DNA of 35,258 bases. Origin: Flavipsychrobacter stenotrophus. Its GTDB lineage: Bacteria > Bacteroidota > Bacteroidia > Chitinophagales > Chitinophagaceae. The DNA is taken from positions 1-35,258 of the forward strand of contig CANCOG010000002.1 of NCBI GenBank assembly GCA_947379685.1, given 5' to 3'. Made by a program: the position numbers and the translations under genes. Below the pieces are notes generated by a model that saw only the letters and a list, made by a program, of their open reading frames with translations, ran no database searches and was not told where the DNA came from. This document shows, in pieces, positions 1 through 8,115 of the stretch. Positions within the stretch are counted from its first letter, which is position 1, and the number at the start of each line of letters is the position of its first letter.

Positions 1-112
1 ACTTTTTACTTTTTACTTTTTACTTTTTACTTTTTACTTTTTACTTTTTACTTTTTACTTTTTACTTTTTACTTTTTACTTTTTACTTTTTACTTTTTAC
101 TTTTTACTTTTT
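1..112. repeat. Heptanucleotide tandem repeat (ACTTTTT)16
   Basis: Sixteen perfect head-to-tail copies of ACTTTTT (AAAAAGT on the minus strand) run from the window edge to base 112. The last T of the array is the first base of the complement of the paaD stop codon. The array is probably longer because it is cut by the window start. No unit carries a substitution, which points to recent or ongoing slippage. It lies directly downstream of a minus-strand operon, so it would be transcribed unless termination occurs within it. No hairpin is visible. Confidence 0.97.
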
Positions 113-612
113 TAATGGCATTTGAAGTATTCAAACGGCTCCTTGCAATCCTCACATTTATACAGCGCCTTGCAAGAGGTAGGGCCAAACTGGCTCACCA
201 TGGCTGTATTGGTGGAGCCACAATGGGGACAGGGAACTGAGTCGTCCTGGAACAAATTGAGTGCATCTATCGCTTTCCGGTATGGCGGTGCAATGCCATA
301 AGCCTTAAGTTTTTCTTTTCCGTCTTCGCTCATCCAGTCGGTAGTCCAGGCAGGACTTAGCTGGTGTTCAATTTTTATTGAACTGATACCATGCCCAACC
401 AATGCCATCCTAACGCCAATGGCTATTGCATCCATTGCCGGGCAACCGCTGTAGGTGGGCGTTATGATTACAATAACTGAAGTGCTGCCGCCAGCCACAT
501 CTAACTTTACATCCCGAACAATGCCAAGGTCAAGAATAGACAAAACCGGCACTTCCGGATCCTTCACATCGGCCAGCCACGTATACACCTGTTCCTTAGT
601 TAATTCATTCAT
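112..612 (-). CDS. paaD: PaaD-like iron-sulfur assembly protein of the phenylacetyl-CoA epoxidase
   Basis: 166 aa. Residues 1-100 form a MIP18/DUF59 domain with the signature around T51-M60 (TPTYSGCPAM, Cys57). The C-terminus is a zinc-ribbon-like module with CPHC at 128-131, Cys147 and a CEDC pair at 153-156. This two-part layout is that of PaaD/PaaJ, the maturation factor of the PaaABCE epoxidase that converts phenylacetyl-CoA to its ring-1,2-epoxide in the cytosol. The start is the first ATG of the frame. It lies only 11 bp beyond the stop of the membrane protein gene upstream, so it is probably the last gene of a paaC-GT2-GT-C-paaD operon. In known paa operons paaD directly follows paaC; here two envelope genes lie between them. 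The gene runs straight into the heptamer repeat. Confidence in the family is high; the identity of the target oxygenase is inferred. Confidence 0.93.
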   Translation of the reverse strand: MNELTKEQVYTWLADVKDPEVPVLSILDLGIVRDVKLDVAGGSTSVIVIITPTYSGCPAMDAIAIGVRMALVGHGISSIKIEHQLSPAWTTDWMSEDGKEKLKAYGIAPPYRKAIDALNLFQDDSVPCPHCGSTNTAMVSQFGPTSCKALYKCEDCKEPFEYFKCH

Positions 613-623
613 ATGTCATCGCA

Positions 624-2981
624 TTAATTTCCCAGATATACAACAGGGTTGTGATTGTTTACCAGCAGACTTCCGTTTGCCTGTTTAGTAATAATTAAAG
701 CATCGGCAGGCCGAAGCATGAGTTCATCCAATGCCTCAAAAGTACGCTCTTCCGGGTGTTCCACGCTAAACCGGACAAACCGGGCCCTTTCCGGCAGCCT
801 AAAATACACATTAGCTCTCAGCCAGAGTGCTCGGGTAACATATACACCTTCCTCATGCATGTAATTATTGTCAGCACTTTCCTTGCCAAAGGCTCTGGTA
901 ACGAATATTACCTTCCTCGAGCTGTCCATGATCTCCATGAACAGGGTTGGGTTACGATAGTCATGCGATGGCACTAAAAACCAGCACGATAATTCATACA
1001 ACTGATTATCGAAGCTGGATTTAACAGACCCTTCCTTAAGTACTGAGTTCACGGTCTCGCACCACGGCAAACCAGACCTGCCAGCAAATGCAGCCTTTGA
1101 ACTCATCTCTTTATCAAAATGTTCTACAAACCAGCTGCGAGCGGCTCCAGACAAACAGGTATCACAAACTGGCAAATTGTGAGGAATTGCCAGGGTGGCT
1201 TTCTTATCCAGCTCTCTGAGCCTGGCAGGGTAAAAGGCATAAATCTGAGCATTTTGGAAATGCCCAATTGAGTCCGAAGCCTGTAGGAGGTATTGCTGAT
1301 CAGGATCTAACTCCACCCCATCCAATACAATCATCAGGAAAGGTTTGTCCGTCTTGATGTCCCTCAATATTGGCTTATTGGTGTATGGCCCGCCAACTAG
1401 TCTAACCTGTTTAAAAGCGACCTCCCACGAGGTGCGCGACATCATGGCGTCAACCATGGGTAATTGCAACTGAATGCCCGCCTGTATACCGAGTGCGACA
1501 CCCCAGGCGCTGATATTCTCGTCGCTGCATTTCCACAATTTCTCTGAGCCCACCTCAAAAAACGGCAGTACCAGTGTTGCCTGAAAATCTTCTTTCCTGT
1601 ATTTATGCTGCTCCAAAAACTGCCACCAGTGTTGCTGCCCTTTAGCAACGAAAACATCCCGGTTTTTGCGCCCGGTTTCCGCAACATTGTGGGTTCGGGC
1701 TATATACCCGCTCGCTTCAAAACTCCATAAACCCAAGGCGCCTAACAACAGAAGGTATCCTGCAAAACGCCTTCCTTTCGCGACACTTTCCGCATACCAG
1801 TGATAAATAGCGACAGCTCCGTAAATAGTAATAATGTAGTAAAATATCCAACTAAACCGCCCTATGGTCCTGAATTGCTTCAGCACAGAAACATAATTGA
1901 GCAACCATTCCATGTGCCAGATAAACGGCACGCCCATACTGAACAACAGCGAAGCGAATGCCATAAACAACCACACTCGCGGAAATGTATTTTCTTCAAC
2001 TTGATTCCCTTTCGATACCGCCATTTTACGCAGCCAAAATATGCCGGAAAAGAGCAAAGTCATGATAACAACCAGCCCCACATAAGCATTCCCTTCTCTT
2101 ACACCTACCGACTCAATTGGCCTGAATTGCCTGATGACAAAATTCCAGATGGGTGAGTGGACTGAAGTAACAACATCCTTCAGCATTGCCCGGTTTTCCA
2201 TAATGCCAAACGGAGTCACTGGCCTATCGGTTACCGGATCTGTTATCTTTATTGCAATCCCGAAAACAACAAAAAACAGCAAAACACTTAGGAGGAGCGG
2301 GAGGACGTGCCTAGCTTTCTTTATGACTGACTCCCGGACTGTTACAAAATATCCCACACCATAACAACCAACCCAAACCAGCGAAACTGCAGCATAGTAT
2401 GGATGCAGGAATGTAACCAGACAACCCATGATGAATATCCACAACAAGAATACATATCGCCGGGTCGCATGATACCGCAAAGTCCAGTAAAACAACATGG
2501 GTAAAATACATGACCACGATAATGCGTAATGACCCGATATCCTGAGCATCTGCGGGCTGCAAAGAGTAATCAAAGTAGCAAAACAAATTGCGAACAACGG
2601 CAACACCTGAAAATGGCGTAGTATTTTGTAGCAGTATACTATAGAAAGTACAAAACTCAAAGCTATAAACCACCACATTATGGCTAGCGCCTGCCCCATA
2701 GAAAGCCTGTTGTGCAAGTAGCTTAGTGGGACCGATAAAAGTGGCTGACCATCGGTATAAACTATGTGTTCGCCATAAGGGTAATTCATACCCGCAAACC
2801 ATATTCCCCGCCCGTACATTACCTGATACAAATAGGTGAAAATATTCTTGCCACCATCAGCGCCAAGCTCGGGCATTTCCTGTCCCGGATGTGTAACAAA
2901 ACCCGCAAAGGTATAAGCCACAACAACCGACGCAAAAAGTATGACCAGCAACAGCCAGATCCCGGAACTAATTTTATTCAT
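624..2981 (-). CDS. Polytopic membrane protein, GT-C glycosyltransferase-like
   Basis: 785 aa if translation starts at the ATG at 2981, which overlaps the end of the glycosyltransferase gene by 8 bp; a start 27 bp further upstream is possible. About ten to eleven hydrophobic helices occupy the first ~430 residues, followed by a ~350-residue soluble, probably periplasmic, domain. The first periplasmic loop holds acidic residues and a YPYGE...TDGQPL motif, the kind of loop that carries the catalytic acid in GT-C enzymes using polyprenyl-phosphate sugars. The gene directly follows a polyprenyl-phosphate glycosyltransferase-like GT2 gene, so the pair could make and then use a lipid-linked sugar for a surface glycan. 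YfhO-like membrane proteins have a similar layout and cannot be excluded. The gene lies between paaC and paaD, with which it has no obvious functional link. Confidence 0.85.
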   Translation of the reverse strand: MNKISSGIWLLLVILFASVVVAYTFAGFVTHPGQEMPELGADGGKNIFTYLYQVMYGRGIWFAGMNYPYGEHIVYTDGQPLLSVPLSYLHNRLSMGQALAIMWWFIALSFVLSIVYCYKILRHFQVLPLFAICFATLITLCSPQMLRISGHYALSWSCILPMLFYWTLRYHATRRYVFLLWIFIMGCLVTFLHPYYAAVSLVWVGCYGVGYFVTVRESVIKKARHVLPLLLSVLLFFVVFGIAIKITDPVTDRPVTPFGIMENRAMLKDVVTSVHSPIWNFVIRQFRPIESVGVREGNAYVGLVVIMTLLFSGIFWLRKMAVSKGNQVEENTFPRVWLFMAFASLLFSMGVPFIWHMEWLLNYVSVLKQFRTIGRFSWIFYYIITIYGAVAIYHWYAESVAKGRRFAGYLLLLGALGLWSFEASGYIARTHNVAETGRKNRDVFVAKGQQHWWQFLEQHKYRKEDFQATLVLPFFEVGSEKLWKCSDENISAWGVALGIQAGIQLQLPMVDAMMSRTSWEVAFKQVRLVGGPYTNKPILRDIKTDKPFLMIVLDGVELDPDQQYLLQASDSIGHFQNAQIYAFYPARLRELDKKATLAIPHNLPVCDTCLSGAARSWFVEHFDKEMSSKAAFAGRSGLPWCETVNSVLKEGSVKSSFDNQLYELSCWFLVPSHDYRNPTLFMEIMDSSRKVIFVTRAFGKESADNNYMHEEGVYVTRALWLRANVYFRLPERARFVRFSVEHPEERTFEALDELMLRPADALIITKQANGSLLVNNHNPVVYLGN

Positions 2982-3684
2982 GTGGCTTTTTAAACAATAG
3001 CCTGACAAAGTTGAGCAATTCGGGCAACAAAATTGAATAATTCATTTTGCGGAAATGAACTTCCTCATTCAGTGTAACCGGTACAGGGAGCACACGGTAT
3101 TTTTTTGCTGCAAAACAATTCCGCACAAACTCCAGGTCAAAAAGATACCTGTCTATATTGGTACGCAAGAATAAGGCCGCAGCGTCCTTCTTAAATCCTT
3201 TAAGTCCGCACTGGGTATCGGTAATAGGCATAGCGAGAAATACCCTTATCAAAACCCGCAGACAGCGCGAGATCAACTTTCTTGCAAAAGGTAAGTGCTG
3301 ATAATAATCCTCATCTTTTACACCTATCGCAACATCGCAGCTATTATTTTGTAAGCATTGAAAAACCGAAAACATGCTATCAATTGAATAGGGCATATCA
3401 ACATCGGTATACATAATAATTGCCCCGGTTGCAGTACGTACCCCTTCACGAATTGCAAACCCCTTCCCTCTGTTTTCCGGATATCTTACTATTCTTAACT
3501 CCTGAATTTGCGCCTGCAGCCATTGTAGATCTTCTTCTTTTACTGCTGCACTAACACCATCCAATACCAAAATCAACTCTGCTTTCACTCCTGCCATCCC
3601 GCAAAAGCTGGAATAAGCGCCAAAAATATTGCGCTCCCATCCCTGTTGAGGGTTATAACAGGGCAAAACAAGAGATAATTCCAT
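2974..3684 (-). CDS. Family 2 glycosyltransferase, polyprenyl-phosphate sugar synthase type
   Basis: 236 aa. GT-A fold of the DPM1/DPG synthase type: N-terminal LSLVLPCYNP (3-12), LVLDGVS (39-45), NRGKGFAIREG (71-81), the metal-binding DVD in YTDVDMPYS (94-96) and the DTQCGLKGF motif (156-164) typical of dolichyl- or undecaprenyl-phosphate glucosyl/mannosyltransferases. It has no C-terminal membrane helices, so it is probably peripheral on the cytoplasmic face, transferring a sugar from a nucleotide to polyprenyl phosphate. The neighbouring GT-C-like protein, which overlaps it by 8 bp, is a plausible user of the product. It begins 50 bp after the paaC stop, with no terminator between them. 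The sugar donor cannot be told from the sequence. Confidence 0.93.
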   Translation of the reverse strand: MELSLVLPCYNPQQGWERNIFGAYSSFCGMAGVKAELILVLDGVSAAVKEEDLQWLQAQIQELRIVRYPENRGKGFAIREGVRTATGAIIMYTDVDMPYSIDSMFSVFQCLQNNSCDVAIGVKDEDYYQHLPFARKLISRCLRVLIRVFLAMPITDTQCGLKGFKKDAAALFLRTNIDRYLFDLEFVRNCFAAKKYRVLPVPVTLNEEVHFRKMNYSILLPELLNFVRLLFKKPHE

Positions 3685-3734
3685 AGATGTTGCAAATTGA
3701 GCTCAAGAAGTTTAACGTAGCCAGGCGAGAATTA

Positions 3735-4547
3735 TTACCATTCCATCCCCGGATAAACCCTTTGCATGAACTGCAATTCTGTGAGTATGTAACCCAGATG
3801 TTCAGTGTGACGGCCTTCCTTGCCTCCCTTCTGCATCCAACTTCCGGCTGGCACAGCAATGGTTGCTTCATTCAAAATAGCAAGCACCCGTTCAGTCCAC
3901 TGGGCCTTTATTGGGTCCAGGTCAGGTGCTATTCCTTGTTGTTGCATTTCCAGCTCGTAAGGAGCAGCCACAAAAAATTCGCCGGTATAACTCCAGAGGT
4001 CATTTACTGCCTTTTGCAATTTATCGTGACTTTCATCTGTACCATCACCAAGCCTTATCATCCATTCGCTACTCCACCGAAGGTGGTAAGTAACCTCCTT
4101 AAGTGATTTTTCTGCAATGGCAGCAAGCGTGGAATCTGTGCTTTTCTCTAAAGCAGTATAATAGAAGAAATGAAATGTATCCAGAAAAAAAGCTCGTGTA
4201 ACCGTATATGCCCAATCAATGTTTGGATGTTCAGTAAGCAATACATTCTTAAAATCCCAGCCATCGCGGAGGTAAGCCAAACTATCTTCATTCAGGGGGG
4301 TACCCGCTTTCACCAGATTTTGAATAGCTACAGAAGTAATCGTTTCCCCTTTTTCTTGCACTGTCAGTTGGTTAAACAACTCCGCCGCATATTGGTAAAG
4401 ACTACGCGCACGCCCTAAATGATCGAGGGCTGTGTTAGTAAGTGCAATATCCTGTTCCAGTATTGGCCCGTGGCCGCACCATTCACTTAAACGGTGTCCG
4501 GTAATCAATGCATCATCAGCCAGGCGAAGTATGTAAGATAATTTCAT
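3735..4547 (-). CDS. paaC: Phenylacetyl-CoA 1,2-epoxidase structural subunit PaaC
   Basis: 270 aa from the ATG at 4547, chosen because the family signature starts there (YILRLADDALITGHRLSEWCGHGPILEQDIAL); an upstream in-frame ATG would add 8 residues. Ferritin-like all-helical protein, the structural partner of the catalytic subunit PaaA in the cytosolic epoxidase complex. Length and motifs fit the family (about 250 aa). A TAnnTTTG-type -7 element lies about 50 bp upstream, so paaC seems to be the first gene of its transcript. That is odd, because paaA and paaB normally precede it and neither is here; the upstream neighbour is an unrelated NRPS-like gene. Either the paa genes are split over loci or this is a displaced fragment. 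Confidence 0.94.
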   Translation of the reverse strand: MKLSYILRLADDALITGHRLSEWCGHGPILEQDIALTNTALDHLGRARSLYQYAAELFNQLTVQEKGETITSVAIQNLVKAGTPLNEDSLAYLRDGWDFKNVLLTEHPNIDWAYTVTRAFFLDTFHFFYYTALEKSTDSTLAAIAEKSLKEVTYHLRWSSEWMIRLGDGTDESHDKLQKAVNDLWSYTGEFFVAAPYELEMQQQGIAPDLDPIKAQWTERVLAILNEATIAVPAGSWMQKGGKEGRHTEHLGYILTELQFMQRVYPGMEW

Positions 4548-4596
4548 TCTATTGTAACAATTAAAAGTCAAACCACAAATTGGCTTGATCCGGGCT

Positions 4597-4604
4597 CAAA
4601 AGTA
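4597..4604 (-). promoter_or_regulatory. Putative Bacteroidota -7 element upstream of paaC
   Basis: The minus strand reads TACTTTTG, an exact match to TAnnTTTG, ending 49 bp before the paaC start. No clear -33 TTG is seen at the usual distance. The rest of the 189-bp gap between paaC and the NRPS-like gene shows no terminator hairpin. Confidence 0.5.
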
Positions 4605-4736
4605 TAAAATCAATGTGGTAAAACCCTAGGTTCCATCAGTCATTGTTACTACCGAACATTTATCAGCCAATTTTACCAGTCGCCGATTCCGCAAATCCAC
4701 CTGATGGAACTAGTATAAATTTAGTGCACACCGGCA

Positions 4737-7214
4737 TCATTGCACTTCTTTAATTATCTGTTCCGCAATTACCGCGCTTTGGGCGGGCTCAATCAATTCA
4801 ATATGGCCACTCCTTACGTTAACCAACTTAAAACGGCCGGACGAGTACTTTCGCCAGTTATAACCGTGCCGCAAATAAGCAGGACAACTCCTTGTTGCTC
4901 GAATAAATAAACAAGCATGCGTTGCCGTTTTGTCTTTAGATGATGCACTAATAAAGTGGTGATAGAGATGAACCGACGGCTTTGCCGAAGAAGGGGAGAC
5001 TTCAATTTGCCTGGATTTTAAACCGAGAAATTTCTTACTTATAAAATCGCGCATGATACCGGGGTCTAATGAGACAATGGAATTGCCCATTATTGAAGCC
5101 CAATTTGTAAGTGAAGAACGGCTACCGGAGTAAAGATTCATTTCGTAATAATTGTATGTATCCAACATTACACACAACCTTACACCGTCAACCTTCTTTG
5201 CCAGTTCATGAGCAATCAACCCCTGGACGCTTAAACCGAGCAAAACCGCCTGCTGGCTATTTTCCTGTTTCCGGACCAAGCTGCCCAGTTCTTCAAGAAG
5301 TCCAATTGCCCCCATTGAATCCTTAACGCTCTCCAAATCAAATAGCAGATGAAAAATATTGTATTGATTTTCAATTTTCCGAATGATATACCTATAATCA
5401 TTTCCACCCTGAAAAGTGTTCAAAAAATATAAATTTCTTCGTCCTGCAACAAATCCATTCGCAGGTATACATGATGGCTTTTGATCCCCGATACCCGTAC
5501 TTAGAAATTCAGCTATTCGCTCAGGGGTCTCGTAAGCCCAAATGCAATGAGCAGGCAATTTAACGTTCAAACAGGCCTCCAGTTCTGCAATTGCAACAAG
5601 CCCCAAAAGCGAGTCGCCACCAAAATCATTAAAAAAAGACCCTGACTTAAAAATATTTTGTACCCCAAGTACACTTGCAAATACCTGCATGATCGTGCTT
5701 TCCAATACAGATGCGGGTAACTGGTCGTTTAATGAAGCCGTGGCAAGATTCGTAAAGGAAGCTATTTCCAGGCTTTTCCGGTCCACCTTCCCTGAATGCG
5801 TTTGTGGGAAGTGCTCCAATACACTATAAAAATTCGGATAATGCCCAACCGGTAACCTATTTTTCAAGAACTCATTGATTGCCCTTGGGTTAAGTTGCTG
5901 GTCAGATGTTTGGATAAAGGCAACAATTGCATTCGTTCCCGATTGAGTATTGTTAACTACTACAGCAACTCTGGTAATGCCTGGCATTATTGCCAATTCC
6001 TGTTCTACCAGTCCGAGATCAACCTTTACACCATTTACTTTTATTTCATTTGTTTTTCTGCCCTTCAAAAATAGCTCACCTGCGTCATTGAGATAGCCAA
6101 GGTCACCACTTCTGTAAGTTACCATTGCCCCGTTTACACTAAAGGCATCCTTCTTGGCAGCACTATTCCCAACATATTCTCCAGCAATATATTCCGACTC
6201 AACCACTATCTCGCCAATTTCATTGGCACTCATTTGTCGCCCATCATCTGCAACTATGGAAATTAGCTTATTACCTACTGCTACTCCGGCCGCCCCATTG
6301 TATGCAGAAATTTCAGCCCGGTCCTTTAAATGAACTTTTGCTATTGTCCTTGTTTCGGTGCTGGCGTAGGCTAATTGTAAAAGCGTTGATTCTGGAAATT
6401 TAGCGCAAAACAGCTCAATGGTCCCAGAATTTATCGGCTCGGCACTTAGAGACAAAAATCTCATTAACTGGAGCTGCTTTAATGACTCATTCACTTTACA
6501 GACTGCTAAAAACGCTGAGACAGAAACATTGGAAACGGTTACTCCGCGTTCCTCCCAAAAGGAGGCGAGTGCCCCTACCCCTTCCTTCCTTAGCGAGAAA
6601 ATACATAGTTGAGCACCAGACACCAAGGCCGGAAAAATACATGCGAGGGATGCACTAAAGGAAAGAGAAAAAACCAGATCAATTACATCATTCTCCGCGA
6701 TATTGTTTTCAGCAATTTGCCTGAGTGTATCAGAATTGATGGTTTTATAATTGTGGGCTATAATTTTCGAAACTCCGCTGGTACCAGAAGTTATGAACAT
6801 ACAAAAGCGCTGTAGTTCCAGGCACCTAAAATCGATCGGTACATAATTATCCGGCACCTCAATTTCGTCAATGCAAATGTCCGGCACCCCGGCGCTGGTC
6901 CTTTTTTTACTGCCCTTGCTGAGCAGACTAAATTTTATTGAAACAGGAAAATCCTCCCCGATATAGTATGCGTTTTCTTCAGTAACAGAGAGGTAATAAT
7001 TACCCGACAAAACAATACCGATCATTGCAACAATATGGTCTATACCGGCATCGATTTCAATAGCTATACACTCTCGATCAATTCCCTTTTGCTGAAAATA
7101 ACCTGCAATTGCTCTTGCACGCTTTCCCAATTCGCCATAGGTTATCGTTTCACCGCTATTATATACTGCTGTCTTTTCCGAAAAGGTATCAAAAGTGGCA
7201 AGCAGCCTATCCAT
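4737..7214 (-). CDS. Stand-alone A-T-TE NRPS-like synthetase
   Basis: 825 aa from the ATG at 7214, which overlaps the upstream stop by 8 bp; in-frame ATGs at 7223 and further up are alternatives. Adenylation domain ~1-485: A3 ITSGTSGVSK (141-150), A5 YASTE (283-287), A7 YRSGDLGYL (367-375), A10 HSGKVDRKSL with catalytic Lys476. Carrier domain: FGGDSL, phosphopantetheine Ser535. Thioesterase ~595-825: GLSVQG with Ser662, Asp685 in VMLDTY, His804 in SGHIEL. There is no condensation domain. The A4 motif reads SFSAS where amino-acid-activating domains have FD, so the Asp that holds the alpha-amino group is a Ser (187). The substrate is probably not an alpha-amino acid. Known A-T-TE enzymes of this layout (fungal atromentin-type synthetases, bacterial RalA) dimerise aryl pyruvates. 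All catalytic residues needed for loading and release appear present. Substrate and product are inference. Confidence 0.93.
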   Translation of the reverse strand: MDRLLATFDTFSEKTAVYNSGETITYGELGKRARAIAGYFQQKGIDRECIAIEIDAGIDHIVAMIGIVLSGNYYLSVTEENAYYIGEDFPVSIKFSLLSKGSKKRTSAGVPDICIDEIEVPDNYVPIDFRCLELQRFCMFITSGTSGVSKIIAHNYKTINSDTLRQIAENNIAENDVIDLVFSLSFSASLACIFPALVSGAQLCIFSLRKEGVGALASFWEERGVTVSNVSVSAFLAVCKVNESLKQLQLMRFLSLSAEPINSGTIELFCAKFPESTLLQLAYASTETRTIAKVHLKDRAEISAYNGAAGVAVGNKLISIVADDGRQMSANEIGEIVVESEYIAGEYVGNSAAKKDAFSVNGAMVTYRSGDLGYLNDAGELFLKGRKTNEIKVNGVKVDLGLVEQELAIMPGITRVAVVVNNTQSGTNAIVAFIQTSDQQLNPRAINEFLKNRLPVGHYPNFYSVLEHFPQTHSGKVDRKSLEIASFTNLATASLNDQLPASVLESTIMQVFASVLGVQNIFKSGSFFNDFGGDSLLGLVAIAELEACLNVKLPAHCIWAYETPERIAEFLSTGIGDQKPSCIPANGFVAGRRNLYFLNTFQGGNDYRYIIRKIENQYNIFHLLFDLESVKDSMGAIGLLEELGSLVRKQENSQQAVLLGLSVQGLIAHELAKKVDGVRLCVMLDTYNYYEMNLYSGSRSSLTNWASIMGNSIVSLDPGIMRDFISKKFLGLKSRQIEVSPSSAKPSVHLYHHFISASSKDKTATHACLFIRATRSCPAYLRHGYNWRKYSSGRFKLVNVRSGHIELIEPAQSAVIAEQIIKEVQ

Positions 7215-7983
7215 TATACTCATAAACATCGTATGCTTTGGCAATATCCATATTGATACTCAGCATATTCCTTACGCTGATACTGTCTTTATACGCCGAC
7301 GAATATATAGCTTTTAAATTGGTATCCTTTAGTGAATGTTTTATTCGCTGCAACATGCTGTGCTTATGAAATTGCTGACTTCTGAATTCTTTCAGGATAG
7401 CCCCGCCTGCCAGCAGATAGTCATCTCCGTCTTTGTAAAGAACATTAACCCCGGCATTCAGACCATGTTTTACCACGAGGAAAAGATCTAACCCCTCAAC
7501 ACCCAAAAGCTGCCTGAAATTCTGCTCCACCTTCCTGTAGTCTTCTTGTTCCGACTCAAAACTCTTGAGGTAAGCACATGTGAAGTCATAAATATTGTGG
7601 TCTTCTACACGTACCAGTTCCACCTTACTTCCATCACTATTCTTTACTGGCTCATTTATCGGAAAACTTGTCTTAACTATAGTCTTTGTGTACTCGTAGC
7701 CAAATTCCCTGCACAGCAATTCTTTACTCTCTTCGCAACCCGCCAAAACAATAATTTTGTGCGTTTTCACATCCCCTTCCCGGTAAAAGTCAATAACCGA
7801 ATCTACCTGTATTTTGCTGAGTGGTTTGCTCGCCGGGGAAAATGAATAATTAAAATAACCTACTTCTGGAAACATTAATTTCGTGACCCCGTCGTTATCA
7901 GAGATATCTATACGGTTATCGTACATTTCGTTACGCGAATATGCCCTTAGCCGCTCGATGTCGTACTTGAAAACGATTTCCAT
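7207..7983 (-). CDS. GNAT-like N-acyltransferase, partner of the A-T-TE enzyme
   Basis: 258 aa. The second half (~110-258) looks like a GNAT fold: LLAGGAILKEFRSQQFHKHSMLQRI corresponds to strand 4 plus the acyl-CoA loop and helix 3, and DSISVRNMLSINM to the usual S-x-RN-xxx-x-GF segment. The loop, normally R/Q-x-x-G-x-G/A, reads RSQQFH, so the conserved glycines are missing; CoA binding may be altered or lost. The N-terminal ~110 residues are not recognised but may be a second, degenerate GNAT domain. It overlaps the A-T-TE gene by 8 bp, so the two are almost certainly co-translated, and it may modify the substrate or product of that enzyme. A -7 promoter motif lies about 110 bp upstream. Confidence 0.82.
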   Translation of the reverse strand: MEIVFKYDIERLRAYSRNEMYDNRIDISDNDGVTKLMFPEVGYFNYSFSPASKPLSKIQVDSVIDFYREGDVKTHKIIVLAGCEESKELLCREFGYEYTKTIVKTSFPINEPVKNSDGSKVELVRVEDHNIYDFTCAYLKSFESEQEDYRKVEQNFRQLLGVEGLDLFLVVKHGLNAGVNVLYKDGDDYLLAGGAILKEFRSQQFHKHSMLQRIKHSLKDTNLKAIYSSAYKDSISVRNMLSINMDIAKAYDVYEYNG

Positions 7984-8092
7984 AAATTACTTTTTCTCAA
8001 AAATAATTTACGAAAAATTAAAATTCTATTAAAGCAAATGAAGTTGCAATTCTGTGACAACTATACCGAACATAAAATTTTCACTTATGCGT

Positions 8093-8100
8093 CAAATATA
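8093..8100 (-). promoter_or_regulatory. Putative -7 element for the GNAT/A-T-TE operon
   Basis: The minus strand reads TATATTTG, matching TAnnTTTG exactly, within the 132-bp gap between the oxidoreductase stop and the GNAT-like start. It would give a leader of about 100 nt. No -33 TTG is evident. The gap shows no clear terminator for the upstream gene. Confidence 0.4.
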
Positions 8101-8115
8101 AAAGCTCTAATGCGC

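Noticed and set aside
1..112. CRISPR array or telomere-like repeat
   Set aside because: The units are 7 bp with no spacers, and a circular-chromosome bacterium is expected. It is a simple-sequence repeat.
2311..2802. 163-codon second minus-strand frame inside the membrane protein gene
   Set aside because: The membrane protein frame is continuous for 785 codons with consistent helices; the other frame is a Cys-rich shadow. No frameshift is needed.
7984..8092. Leader-encoded RNA regulator (riboswitch or attenuator) before the GNAT-like gene
   Set aside because: The ~100-nt leader shows only a weak 5-bp inverted repeat and no terminator/antiterminator pair.
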